DNA of 64,000 nucleotides, taken from Akanthomyces muscarius. Its lineage: Eukaryota > Ascomycota > Sordariomycetes > Hypocreales > Cordycipitaceae. A program made the position numbers and the translations under genes. A model generated the notes under the pieces. It worked only from the letters and a program-made list of their open reading frames with translations. It searched no databases and was not told the origin of the DNA. Of the stretch, positions 35,734 through 48,134 are shown piece after piece (within the stretch, counting starts at the first letter, position 1; every line of letters starts with the position of its first letter). The DNA is taken from NCBI RefSeq assembly GCF_028009165.1, contig NC_079241.1:3224001-3288000 (forward strand). Direction: 5' to 3'.

Positions 35734-36021
35734 AGCATTCGATTTCTTGAGAACAAGGAAGAAAATAACCGGCTAGCTCGGATTTGGTGGCTCTACATGC
35801 TGCACATGGAACAGTCCTTTGTCTTACGGCAATATGCAGGCAATTCACTGGTTTTCTGCAACTCTGGTATCTGGTTGTCTCTGGATCCAATCATCTCGGA
35901 CGGCGAGCTTCACAGGGTCTTGTATAGCAGGCTGCTTGCTTATCAAAACTTACAAGCGCGAATAGCTGTTTACATCCAGCAAGACGAATACCTGTATGAG
36001 GTCGGCCGGGGTGGGACATGA
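35734..36021 (+). pseudogene. Fragment resembling a fungal_trans domain
   Basis: An open stretch of about 95 codons contains ENNRLARIWWLYMLHMEQSF and later LLAYQNLQARIAVYIQQDEY. This recalls the middle homology region of Zn2Cys6 regulators, where a basic-Trp-Trp segment is followed by a long helix and a helix with an ARI motif. It follows a plausible TTTCACAG acceptor. No DNA-binding part is attached in frame. It may be the remnant of a second regulator. Confidence 0.35.
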
Positions 36022-36835
36022 CAGCAGAGTAGGGCGAGTCAGAAACGGAATGTGCGGATGGCGACATGCAAAACTACACAGCCACCATTTTCGCCCACTC
36101 GTTGGATATATATAGCCTGGTTCGCCGACCCCTTTGGGGCGGGAAAAAAAAACTAGCCAAGCGACTTGAATACGGCTGTAGCAGGCTGGGGTCCCGTCTC
36201 GTACACGGCAAATGATTTTCCTTTCCTTTATTTGTTCATCTGCCCCTCGCCGTCTAACTCACCCTTGCTGAAACAATGACCATTTGTGATGGGACGGAGA
36301 GTACTCCGTAGTTTTAGCCGCATCTCTAAATAGACGGGAACCCCGCCCGCCGTTTGGCCGCAATACGAGATTTTTTTTGGCTTGCGCGTCATTCGATATT
36401 ATATCCCACTTTGAAAGTATTAAGAGGCACATACATACCCCAGGCAGGAACTGGCGTGATACGAGCTGATGGAACATGTGGCTGCCCTGCCGGTCATTGT
36501 GCATGACGCCAACGGCCAATGCCGCCGAGAAAAGAGGGCTGTGGCTTGCTGGCGCATCCCTAGCAGGGGACCTAGTAGGACCACGATGCAGAGAGAGCTG
36601 TAATGGCTTGATCGAATACTGGTAAAAAGAATATCGCTAGAATTTATACTAATTATCGCAGTTCAACGGAACGCGCTGGTGGGTTCAAAATAAACCAAGT
36701 AAACAATGTCTAGATTCCCGATTCATATAAACAGAACCCCCTTCGTAAGAACCATGAGTAAGAAAAAAATCAACAGTAAAAACTCCGGTAACCCAATGCC
36801 GTGTTCAACTCCAAATCTATCCAAAGCCAGTTTCC
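36022..36835. other. Intergenic stretch
   Basis: About 800 bases between the regulator remnants and the 3' end of the GH12 gene. No gene or repeat is supported. Confidence 0.5.
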
Positions 36836-38089
36836 TTATTCAACATTGACGGCAAAGTCGGGGCAGTAAAATGTCACGTTTGACGGCGAGTCGTAGGCCT
36901 CGGTGCCCATGCCGAACGAGCCGAGATAGTCATCCGAGGTCGGATAGCTCGAGTTGCCGGCGGTGAGAATGTAGTCGATCAGCGGATAGACGTCGCCGTG
37001 GAATTTTTCCGTAATCTCTTGGGCCTTCCAGGTCATGACGAACTGTTTTGTGGTGGGGTGCTTGTCGGCATACAAGTCGCTGCAGGATCGGTCAGCATCA
37101 TCGTCAACAGACTCAACGAGAATTACGTTGGAGAACTTACAAGGTGACCTGGGTTCCGGTCGTAGCATCTGCGAGGGCCAATGTTTTGACAATCGATGTC
37201 GTATCCTGACCAATGACGTGGGCGGACGAGCCAATGGCAGCAAACCAGATCATGATTTCGAAAGCGGCCTTTTCGTTGTTTTTCGAGGTATCGCTGCTGC
37301 TGTCGGCGAACATATCAATTGCAACGTTGGTGTTGACGCTCTTCGTGGCGAGGGTTGACGATTCGCTCGCCGTTGAGTTGTCGTTGCCCATGACATATTT
37401 CCACTCAAAATCGACGTAAAGCTTCTTAATCGTGCTGAGTTGCTTGGGGAAAACCTTTTCGAGCTTGATGTTGGCGAACGCGTGCACATTGTTCTGTCCG
37501 GCGGGAGCGGGCGAGTATTGCCAGGTGACTTGGAAGGGGGGAGCCAATTCCGGCTTGGAATAGGTGCCGTTGTTGTTGAACAGGACCTGAGCAGGGCTGC
37601 ATTAGCTTCTGTGCTGTGCCAGACGAGTTGACACGGTGCGACGCTGCGGTGCGACAGGAACTGCCGCGCCTGTAGGCGAAAGGGTGGTTTTGACTTACAT
37701 CCATACACATGCCGCTCTTTGTGCTGTCGGTGAGACCCCATTGGTTAGGGTTGACTGTATGACCATTAGCTTCACGTCAGGATTGACGTTACAGAAGAGG
37801 ACCTACAGGTATATTGCTGCTGGCCCTTGGCCCAGTTGTAGCGCAAAGGATTGCCCAGGTCAGCGAACTGAGTGCACGCTGTCGCTAGCTCGACATTGTT
37901 GTTCTTGGGCTTGGGCGGTCCTGCTCCAGGGCCTGTACCGCCAAAGCCGCCATCGCCGAGGAAGCTACCAGAACCGCCGCCGCTCGTATGCGCGCGTTGG
38001 AGTGGGAAGAGAACGCCAAGGGTGATGGCGATGGGGACGATGAGCATACAAAAGCTCAGAATCCATTTGAATCCGGTAGCGATGCCCAT
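36836..38089 (-). CDS. GH12 endoglucanase/xyloglucanase with N-terminal membrane anchor
   Basis: Four exons, 38089-37807, 37754-37699, 37586-37141 and 37079-36836, give 342 residues. Residues about 7-30 form one hydrophobic segment (WILSFCMLIVPIAITLGVLF) without a signal-peptidase-like end. It is followed by a Gly/Pro-rich linker, which suggests a type II membrane protein. The catalytic part has the GH12 nucleophile motif FEIMIWFAAIG (Glu about 223) and the acid/base motif GMGTEAYD (Glu about 322), both intact, plus QWGL near the domain start. GH12 enzymes cleave beta-1,4-glucan or xyloglucan with retention. The length exceeds the usual 230-250 residues because of the anchor and linker. Family is secure; membrane anchoring and the exact glucan are inferred. 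Confidence 0.88.
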
Positions 38090-41000
38090 GGTGACGATGG
38101 TTGAACCAAGAGGACGGCGAGAAGGCGGAGGAGAGAGCGAGGCGGTCGGCCGATGGCTTGGGGTGTTTCTCGTCTAGTTGTAAAGCAAATCAAGCCCGAG
38201 AAGGGCAACCGAAAGCGACAGTGAGAGGTTTTGGAAAGAAGAAAAAAAGAGTGGATGGAGATGGCCCCCCAAGATCGTCCGAGGGGGTTTACTGCAACGG
38301 CGCGCCAAGGACGAGAACGACGGGCAATACAGCGGCACGTTGGCGTACAGTGATGGCGATTCTTCTGCCTTGGACGGAGGGCGGTCTTCGATGCGTTTGG
38401 CGAGATGCACGGATGGTATGTTCTGACGAAGATTTGCCAGGCCAGAATGATGAGACCGAAACGGGCGGGCGAGGGCGGGAGCAAGGTTGTGGGACCAAAC
38501 AGGCAGCGTCGCCGCCGCAAGAAGAAAAAGAAGACGGCCTTTTCGGGCGCTAAGCTGCCTGCAGGGGTGGCTTCGCACACCAGTCAGTGGCAGTTGTGGG
38601 CTGCGGCAGGTACTTGGAGCAGGCCCGGCAGGTACTTGGCGTAAAGTACAGGTGCAGGGCTGGTACCTTGGGGGCGCTGGAGCAGTGGTTCGACTCAGTG
38701 GACTCAGTGGACTTGTCACCAGTGAAAATAAAACTGCTTGGAGCGGCAGCGGAGCGCGGGTCGGATTGTGGCAGTGGCACAGCGCAGTCCCAGTAGGTTT
38801 CAGTGGGCTGACACGCTGTGGGGTCTTGTATCGTCCAGGCGGACAGGGGTGGTCCAGGAAGGGAAAGGGAGGCAACAAAGGAAAAATCGAAAAGCTACAT
38901 ACTGTGCAGCAATTGTACCGTGTCTGCTTACCCAGTAAAGAGCTCAGGCAGTTAGTTGGTTGGTTGGGTAGCACCATCTCGGGTGTAATTTTTTTATTTT
39001 CAGTTTTTACCGGGACGGGTATCATGCACGGAGGATTTTCCTATAGGCCGATAATTTGTGGATGGATCTCGACGACAGCTTTCTCTCCTTCTCCAGAGCT
39101 CTCTAGTGTTTCCCTGAGCAACGACCAAAGTTTATCTTGTGCCTGGATCGTAACGCGTCTTTTTTGATGGCACAGAAGGGACGGTTGGGTTGGTCTACAG
39201 AAAAAAAGGGGAGGAATAGCAGCAGCAGGAATAATCAAAAGGACCGAGCGAGGCGCATTGCGTCCAATCAGGGGGGGGCATAGGAGCAAAACGTCCAGCG
39301 AGATAAACTAAATCAACAGCAAAGCTTAACTTTTTAAATTAATAAGAAGCAGCTGGGTCCCAGCGGGAACAGAAAGCGATCAAGAAGTAGAAAAAAAAGC
39401 AAATGAATACTTAGGGAGGACCAAAAAAGGAGCGCGCCAGACCGCTCGATGGTACCTGCGTTTGCAGGTGTGGAGGGGAGGAGACGCCATAGCACGATGA
39501 TATGCCACAGGCGTTATGAGTCGTACCAAAAGGAGGTGGCGCCTGGGCTGTCTGTTGCACAGCTCGAATCGAGATGGCCAAAAGCTCGATGCAAGGCTGA
39601 TGGCAAGCTTGTTGTGCTTTCCCTGGTGTCTGGCTGCACATCTAGAACGGGAGGGATGGGGCGAACAACAACTCTTGATATAATCTAATCTCGGACAGGC
39701 ATGATGGTATGGCTTTGCTACGTGGTCTGTCCTTTTTTCTTTTGTGCAAGTGAACCCGGGGAACAACACAAAAAAGTGCGCGTCAGAGACAAGGTCTCAG
39801 TATAGAGATGAGTGTCAATTCCGCCGTTCGCGGGACGGGAAGAAAAGCAAGGAAGAGAGATAGATTGGTGAGATGGGGGCGCAAAGAGATGGCGATTGAC
39901 ACGGCTCATTAGACTAGCCAAGGCGCGGCGCCATCTGCGGAACGAAAGAAAATAAGAAAAAATCGCCACAGCATCATACTCAGCAGTCCAACAGCAGTCA
40001 GTCCAGAAGTCGGTCCAGCGGCCAAATCTCTTGAGCCTCTCACACACACCTCATTAGACGTGGTTGCGGCTGCCTGGCGAGGAGGCAATTGGCGCATTGG
40101 ACCACCGATGGCATCCACACGGGCGGCGCTGATTCGATCCATCGAGCCACGAGCGAAGATGTGAAGCCAGGTTTTTTGGCCGAGCTAGCACTAGCCCGTC
40201 GACGGCTTTTCGCTAGGCGATGGTGTGTGGTGAATTTTTTTCCCGTCCTCTCTCCTCTGACAATCTGGTTAGCTTACGGATCCTTTTGCTAGCAAAGTGT
40301 TTATCCAAAGGGTTTATCCATAATTGATGCTGCAAGCGGTTTAGCCCCGGCAATACGAAAGCGTGCTACTTTTTTAGTGCGGCTAATCAATCGGGCTATC
40401 CTGAGTGTGGTTCCGTCTCGCCTCGCTGCTGGTTGGGCAAGCTTTTCCCTCTCCTGACCAGTATTACCCGGAGCAACAAAATTCGGCTCGAGCCAACAGA
40501 CTTGCCCAAGAGTAGGTCCCCCGCCCAGCAGCGCATACCTACCGGCCGCCTTATTAGCTGCTTGTGGTTGGCCGTCGTCGCAGCTCGCTCAGAGGCCCTT
40601 CGGAACGTATCAGTACCAGTAGTGCTGGTGTCCTCCGCCGGCCGCGGCATGGTTTCAGAAGTGGGCCCGGGCCTCCCATTGCCCACGCCGCAAGGTTTTG
40701 CGTATCCCCATCAGGCCCATGTCCCGGTTGGCCAGCGCGCCCAGCTGCCGTCCCCCTGCTCAGCAGCGATACGAGGCCGTAGTGGCAGTAGGCGACAGCC
40801 AGGGGAACTGCTAATCCAAGTTTAGACGGGATGCGCCGGGCAGTGCTTCTTGCCTGGGCGGCAAACTAGGATAGATGATTAGTTGCGTCATGGTAAGTGG
40901 ACGACAGCTACAGGGCGTTCATCCATCGTCTGATATGCCATCATCATCAGAGAGCAGCAACGGCGGCCGCGAAATACAGCAGCGGCGCGAGCTTCAACAT

Positions 41001-42503
41001 GGCAATATATGTATGGTATGCGAGGGAGCCAGTACCGTGATGCAGCTGTGCTGGCTGTCTTGTCATGTCATGCTATCCCGGCGTTGGCGGAAGGGGCAAG
41101 CCATTCCAGCCGTTGGTAGTGGCAGCCCACTTCCATGCAGCGGAGAGTCGCCCACTGCGACCGCCAAACAACAGCCACTGTAAGACACTCTGCAGCGGCT
41201 GGGGGGCCCCGTAGGTAAGCTCCTTCCCAGAGCCTCACTGCCCAAGGCTCGCTTACTCCCCGAGTGTATCTGCCTGATAACGCCAGGCGGGACGAGGAGA
41301 TAAATTTTGATTAAAAAAGCCACACCAGGAGCTTGATTATTAGGAGAGCCCTGCAGATCATCGCGAACCCTTTGTTTGCGTCCTGTTCCTGGCAGACAAA
41401 GGGCAGGAACAAAGTTCAATGCGCGCGCGATGTGGTTCATGCGTCCTGGGGCGCAGCGGCCAACAGGCGCGTCGTCTGACCCTGGCCATTTTTTACCGAA
41501 TGAAGATTCCGTCTCAGCGGGACGAGTTGAGGCTCGGCAACAGCTTGGCTCGCGGCACGGGACAAAGACAGGGCCCCCATTGCAGATTCCAAGCAGGCAG
41601 GCTCACCCCCGCGTGTTATGCTTGGATGCCACGGGGCCTTGTTTTGAAACCAACTGTCTTTTAAGAATTCCACCACAATTCCGGTAAACCAGTAATCGCT
41701 CCATGTTTATTAAAGGGCAATCCTCTCTGGAGCCGCCGGTTATCTATTTTCAGCGCTCATTATTGATATATGAGTTGGACAGTGCAGACGAGTTTACTGG
41801 CAGGAAGAAAAAAAACGCGGGTGGGCCCAAGAAGGCGATGGTCTCGGCGCCCCATCGCAATGCCAGCTGCGCCTTCCGCCTCCCCAAGCCTGTGCTAAAT
41901 ATGTCCACCACGTCATGGCAGCGTTTCGGGGCCCTGGCGCGTTGGTTAGAGCTTGAGCTGGTAATAGAAACCAGTGCTATCATTCAGGTACGGAGAATTG
42001 ACACTGGCATCTTAGTTCTCCGCGGCGGATAGCCCAGCGCGACTTGCGCCAGCCGTCCGCCCCCTTCCAACGCCCCTCCTTCTGGGCCTACACGAGCTGG
42101 CAGCTTGGCAAGTAGGTGCCCATCACTGTACCTACTGATACCAGTGGCAAGCAGCTCCTGTACCTGCGCTGGGCTGCCCCGTAACTGTACCGTGTTTTTT
42201 TTTTCCTCTTGTTTTTTTGCGGCATGGCCGTGGGCCGATTGCCTAGCGCGGACTAGGTTTTTTTCCTACGGGTAGCTTTCTTTCTTGTCTCTCTCCTTTT
42301 TCCGTATGCCCGCCCTTACATTCTGTCGCGAGACAGCTTGCTGCCTGGGGGGCCACGGGGGAGTTACCAGTAGAGTAGAGAGAGCTGCAAGGAAAACATG
42401 TGAATTTGCGTATGCGCATGCAAAATTCAGCAGTGCCCGACGACTGAATGCAATAACCGCTGCGACTTGTCGGCACTCTGTGCTCTGGCAGCTGCCACGA
42501 CGT

Positions 42504-42533
42504 ACTGGTAGGTAGATACCTACCTAGGTACCT
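42504..42533. repeat. TACCTA/GGTACC palindrome cluster
   Basis: Overlapping GGTAGGTA, TACCTACC and CCTAGGTACC words form a near-palindrome. The same words occur in the 10.6-11.8 kb region and near 61570. Confidence 0.8.
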
Positions 42534-42819
42534 GCTGCTGCAGCCAGTAGAAGTACCCCCGGCTGGTCCGTCCGTGCCGAAGGTGACCCCTCAATGCTGG
42601 CTGTGCCAGGCAAGCCAGGTACTCCACGCTGCTAGATGCCCCCTGCACGGCGGTACCTGCCACTGCTGAGTACTTGCAGCCACCGACGGCACAAGTACTC
42701 CCACCCCTGTCCGGTCCCTGCCTCTGAGAACCCACTCGCTGCATCGCATCACGCCGCATTTGAATGCAGCCATTCACCACTGCCTTTAGCAGATGCCGCC
42801 CGCTTCAACGGACCAACCA

Positions 42820-43456
42820 CTTCCCCCTTCTCATCTGGTTTTTCCCTCTCTTTTCTTCTTTTTTTTTATTCCATCTTAATTCCCTCCCAAGCCCATCACT
42901 TGCCCCCCCAGTCGGCCCGCTTTGTAGACGCCTGTCTCTCTTCCTCGCACCAGCGCTAGCATCGCTGTTAGTGCCGCAACCACCCCTTGCTCGCTCACAC
43001 AGTCGCTTCCTCCTCTCTTTTTGGTGTGTTGCCAGACTCAGACATTCTTCGCCGCTGCCACAAATTTTCTCTCTTGTCCTCTTACACACTTCTTCCCCAG
43101 CTGCTCTCAGCCTCTCGCTCTTCGTTCCTCTCCAGCTGCTTTAGCTTGGCCCGACACTCGCTCGTTCTCTTTTTTTTGCTACTCGCAGGCCCGGCGACAG
43201 GAGACATCAGGCATCTGTTTTTTTTTTCTGCCTCGTTCGCATCTATTCGCTTAACCGCTATCCGTTTACGCCGGCTTGTTATCAAAACACGCCTCTACCC
43301 GTTACCGTTGCAGTAGCATTTTCAAAAAAGTCAAACAGTCTCCTGCATCCGAGGGGCGCCGTGTTTCGCCCGCGCTGCTTTTAGCCCGTCCGCTGGCCAC
43401 TTTCTCGTCTCGACAAGGCACGCGTTGCAAGGAATGCCATTCCACCCATCGCCAAA
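42820..43456 (+). promoter_or_regulatory. CT-rich leader of the GT2 gene
   Basis: About 600 bases dominated by CT tracts lead directly to the GT2 start codon. Pyrimidine-rich leaders of this kind are common upstream of well-expressed fungal genes. The exact transcription start cannot be seen. Confidence 0.45.
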
Positions 43457-45978
43457 ATGAGACGTCACCAGCAAAACGAAAACGAGGAAAACGTCGACCT
43501 CGACGTCTTCCATCGTCACTCTCCGACTTCCGAATTCCCGCAGCCGCCGCCACCGCAGCTGCACCACTCCAACCACTCCAACTACTCCAACATTTCGTCT
43601 TACGATGAATATCGCGGCCGCCCCGTAGCTGACTTCTCCCGTCCCATGCGTCCTCCTCAGCAGCCCTACCTAGAGGAGTACGGAAACGCGCCTTCGCCCT
43701 CCTGGGGTCCAACTCACATCTCTCGCTACAGCCAGCAGTCTTTCGAGACGCCCATTCAATCTCGCTCGGCCTCGCCCACTCTGGTCAGCGGCCGCGCTAC
43801 TCCCATGGATCGCATCCCACGGCCCAAGAACAACATGGACTCCTGGCCCAATACCCCCATGGTAAGCATTGACTGCTTCCGCCCCGAGTGCTTCGCTCAG
43901 CTTCCTTTCGGCCTTGAAACTAACCTCTCGTCCTCTGCCTGCAGTACCAGAGCAATGTCAGCCTCGCTGCTCTACTTCCCAATGCTCCTCCTCCCATCAT
44001 GGCCAAGGACTGGGTCAAGGAAGGCTACATCGCTCGCCTGCACGACCGTGACGATGCCGACACTTGGAAGGGATGGAAACGTCTCCTCTTCCGTGCTGTA
44101 CCACTGCTCACCCTCATCAACACGGCCATGTACCTGATCTACCTCGCCTACCGAATCTACTGTGTCATCTCTGCTCAGAACGCCTACCGCACCACCTTTG
44201 TCTTGGCCTGGGTCTTCATTGGTGTCGAATTCGCCGTTGCTCTTCCTAGCATGATGCACAACCTCTGGACCATGTGGGCTATGAAGAAGCGCCACCGCCC
44301 CAAGCTGCGCCTCGTTGCCGATGACGTTCCCACTGTCGACGTTTTCGTGACTTGCTGTGGTGAAGAGGACGATGTGGTTCTCGACACTGTCCGTGGTGCT
44401 TGCGACGTTGACTATCCCCGCGACCGCTTCCGTGTCATCGTCCTCGACGATGCCAAGTCCGCTACTCTCGAAGTTGCCGTCGGGGCTCTGGATTCGGTCT
44501 ACCACAATGTCTACTACATGGCCCGTACCAAGACTCCTGGCGTCCCGCATCACTTCAAGGCTGGTAACCTCAACTACGGACTGGACATGACCCACAACCT
44601 CCCCGGCGGTGCCGGTCAGTACATGGCTGCCCTGGATGCTGATATGGTAAGTCATACACCGCTCGCTACCCGGACCTTACTTTGTCTACGTATATTAACA
44701 GCTGTCGTTTAGATTCCCGAGCGAGACTGGCTCCGCGCCATCATGCCCCATCTGCTCATCGACGACAAGATGGCCCTTGCTTGCCCGCCTCAGCTCTTCT
44801 ACAACACACCTGCCTCTGACCCGCTCGCTCAAAGTCTTGACTTTTTCGTTCATGTAATTGAGCCCATCAAGGATGCGCTTGGTGTCGCATGGTGCACTGG
44901 TTCTGGTTATGTTGTTCGTCGCGAGGCCCTCGACCAAATTGGCAACTTTCCTCTCGGCTCTCTGGCCGAAGACGTCGCCACGTCCACTTTGCTGCTTGGC
45001 AGGGGCTGGAAGACGGCGTTCATCCACGAGCCCCTGCAGTTTGGTACTGTCCCTGAGGATTTCGGTGGCCATTTGAAGCAGCGTACTCGTTGGGCCATTG
45101 GTACTGTCGACACCGCTTTCAAGCTCAAGTTTTGTCTCTACGGTGACAAGGTCAAGCAGATGAGCTTTGCCCAACGCTTTTCCGGTTTCATGTACGCTTC
45201 GCTCAGTCTCTACACTGTGCTGCTCACCGTTTCTCTCTTTGCCATTCCCGTCATTCTTCTGATGCGGCGCCCCCTTGTCGCCTATAACGACCAGGAAGGT
45301 GATACCCAACTAGTTTGGCTTATCCGTGCCTGCTTCGCCGCCACCATCACCAACCGCATCTGCGAGTTTGCTCTCTTCCTCCCCGCCGGCTACCATACCG
45401 GTCAGCGTGGTTCCCGCTACCAGCTGTGGATGTCGCCTTACATTGCCCTCTGCATCGTTCGATCCTTTATGCTTCCCAAGTGGCTCGGCGGCCAGACTCA
45501 GGCATTCAAGCCCACCGGTTCACTCGGCTCCGCCCTCAACGAGCGTGATGCTCGTCAGCGCAAGGGCATGGGCCGTCGTTTGGCCGGCATCTGCTTCAAC
45601 TATATGGCTATCTTCCATCTGCTCTTCGTCTACCTGACCCTCGTCGGAGCCACTATGACGACCTTCCTCTGCTTCACCGAGTTCCAGGGCTTTAGGGACG
45701 TTGCACGATGCCTGATCACCCACGCCTTCTGGCCTCCCCTGACCTTTGTCTTCCTTTGCAGCTCCATGTGGACCCCCATTGGCTATGCTATTGACCCTCC
45801 CACGGTGCCGGACCGCGAGGATCTTCTTGTTCGCGACCCTAAGACGGATGTTGCTCACCCGACGCGGAAGAGTAAGAAGATCGCTTTTGGTCAGCAGGCT
45901 GCCTTTTTTGAGATCGAATATAGCGCCACCTCTATGTACACTATTGCTGTGTTTGTTGCCTCGTTTATTCTCTTCTAA
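43457..45978 (+). CDS. Processive GT2 glycosyltransferase, cellulose-synthase-like
   Basis: Three exons, 43457-43861, 43945-44646 and 44713-45978, give 790 residues. About 150 disordered Pro/Ser/His-rich N-terminal residues precede two membrane helices. The cytosolic GT2 core has VDVFVTCCGEEDD, VLDD (about 301-304), DADM (366-369), a TGSGYVVRREAL acceptor segment, AEDVATS (about 454-460) and QRTRW (about 492-496). This is the full D,D,D,QxxRW set of a processive beta-glycosyltransferase. Several more membrane helices follow. It should polymerise a beta-glucan from UDP-glucose at the plasma membrane. The closest types known to me are fungal CelA/Tft1 mixed-linkage glucan synthases; chitin and hyaluronan-type synthases have different surrounding motifs. 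The polymer made is inferred. Confidence 0.88.
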
Positions 45979-48134
45979 ACGTTGCAATTCAGCTTGCGCA
46001 TTCCACTTTTTTTTACTGCGCCACCTACATATACGATTGCACCACGCGGAGGAGCATCGCAAGGCGCAACCTGCCATGGCGATGTTGGCGTGTACCAACG
46101 CATATCAAGCATCTCCGGGGAAGATGTAAATTTCGTTCCTTTTCTTTTCCGCATCGACGAAGGGGTTAATTAGGCCATGTCATGGCGAGGTCTTTGGCAG
46201 CATTGCTGCATAGGAGTCTTATTTGGGTGAACGTTTACCAAGGCGAAACGAAATATTTTTACTGGGTTTGTCGCTGCCAGGCGAACAGAAGAAAGGGTCG
46301 CTCTTGAGTTGGATGGTCCTGCGACACTTTTCATTCAGCATTATGGGTACCGGCGCAAAACGATGTTTATTGTTATGACGTTTATTGTATATACACATTG
46401 GTTGGTTTCTATCAGTTTTTTACCACCACACTTTTTTTTCCTTTTATTAGACCGCGTTAGAATGAATCACTAGGGGGTTGGGTCACAGCAAACACTGTAT
46501 TAGATTAAGTATGAGTAGGATAGGGATTAATGGTTCAGTATTTATCTTACCCTCGGTTCCTTTCTTTTATCTAGTATATGGCGAGTCCAAGTATGCGCGT
46601 GTTATCCGGCGTCGAATGAGACAGTTCTTCTTCTTTCTTGCCCGGATCAATATGCCCCAGAGATAAATCTTGGACTCCCTTGTTCTAGACGCGGCTCAAT
46701 CGCTGGAGGGAGAGAGAAACTATATTCGTATAATACGAGCGTATAGGCGGTTGTGTCTGCGCGGGCGAGCCGTTTTCTGGAACGCAAATCGATCCAGCAG
46801 CATTCCCGCGCGCGTGCACAAAGGAACGCGTAGAAAACAAAGGGAACGACCGCCCGAGTTTAAAAATAAAAATAAACTTTGACAGGTGCGCGCCATTTTT
46901 TTCAATGGAATCCTGAAAGCTATTATTGTAGTACTTTAATCTTAAGATACGACCCTTCAGTCGGCTTTATTTTGGCTGCGGACTGATGGTGGCGTCAACG
47001 GCGTGTGCAATGACGGGCGACGCGCCATTGCTGCGTGCAGTCGACTGTTGGCCGCTTCCTTGTAGGTATTGGCTGGGATATGGTGTTTATTTGTGATCTC
47101 AAAGAATGTGGTTTTCAATCTTTCGGCTTGGGTGTCAAGTGGCAGTGCCCATGTCCTCTGTGACTACATGATGCAGTTTCGTGTCGCGTTACCAGTACGT
47201 CAAGTGTGCTACTTCGCTACTTGGCCCTGTGAGGTGACCTGGCTGTTGCTTCCATGTGCGCTCATTGTGTATAGTTTCTTTGCGTGAACAAGAAGGAAAA
47301 CAAGTAGATTCGATAGTTTCCTTGAGCTGGGCATAATGTAGTGTGCCATTATCCTTGTCGCAGTAGCTCTTCTTGGCTGCATCTAGCAACGTGTTACAAC
47401 CACATAGCAATTGTCGAGAGGCAAAAAAAATTCAGCTTGAGTATAACTGACTCGCTCCATTTGTATGCGTATTTGTAGCTTGCGATATTCTTGATTTCGA
47501 CGGCAGCCAGGGACGATGGTCTTCAGTCGATATTAGCATAGGGGCAGCAGGAACAAGCCGTTGTACAGGCAGCGCACAAGTCAGCACGATCAGTGGGAAA
47601 TAATTACGAGTTCATGGTAGTCTGGACTTGAAGTTCGTTTGATACTCTCAGACGTGTTCGGTTGTGTTAATGTCACAGTATAGCCACATCTGCACCTGGT
47701 TCTCGATGAAATTCCGCCCTTTGAGGGAACAACCAGGTTCACTCAACCGATGTCCACCGATGTCCAACACATTAGCTGATGCGCGCCCAGCTCAGTACAT
47801 CGTATATACACACACTTTAACATACACGAAAAAGCAGAGGATGAGAGTGAATTAATCAAGCACCGCCAAAGGCTATTTACTGCCGCAGGCCATCACGTCC
47901 GTAGAAATCATACGCAAGAAACGGCCGTAGGGTAGCAGTCGACGAGGAGCGCACGGGCCATGCACTATCGATAACCCTGCTCCACTTGTAGCCGACCTTG
48001 GACAACTTTTTTCCTCTCCCCTTCCTCCAATCTCTTCATGCAAATTTTTTGGTTGACCACCACCAAGAAATTTCTGATGTGTGATCCTTGAACATTCACA
48101 TCGGCGGCCTAGTGCCTGAACCTTTCCATACACC
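45979..48134. other. Intergenic stretch
   Basis: About 2.2 kb holding the GT2 3' UTR and the Mrd1 promoter. Small open frames have no recognisable content. Confidence 0.5.

Larger units (their letters stand above)
38090..43456. other. 5.4-kb gene-poor region between divergent genes
   Basis: Contains the promoters of the GH12 gene (left) and the GT2 gene (right). I see no supported gene. The stretch carries several GGTACC words (38660, 39450, 42530, 42652), CAGGTACTTGG copies near 38610-38635 and a TACCTACCTAGGTACC cluster at 42504-42533. Long minus-strand open frames at 38174-39025 have no domain and look like shadows. Confidence 0.5.

Noticed and set aside
19453..36021. Complete secondary-metabolite cluster
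   Set aside because: No backbone enzyme is present within the window, so I describe only an accessory group.
38174..39025. 283-codon minus-strand frame upstream of GH12
   Set aside because: Pro/Ser/Cys-rich with no domain and no signal; several overlapping frames are open on both strands.
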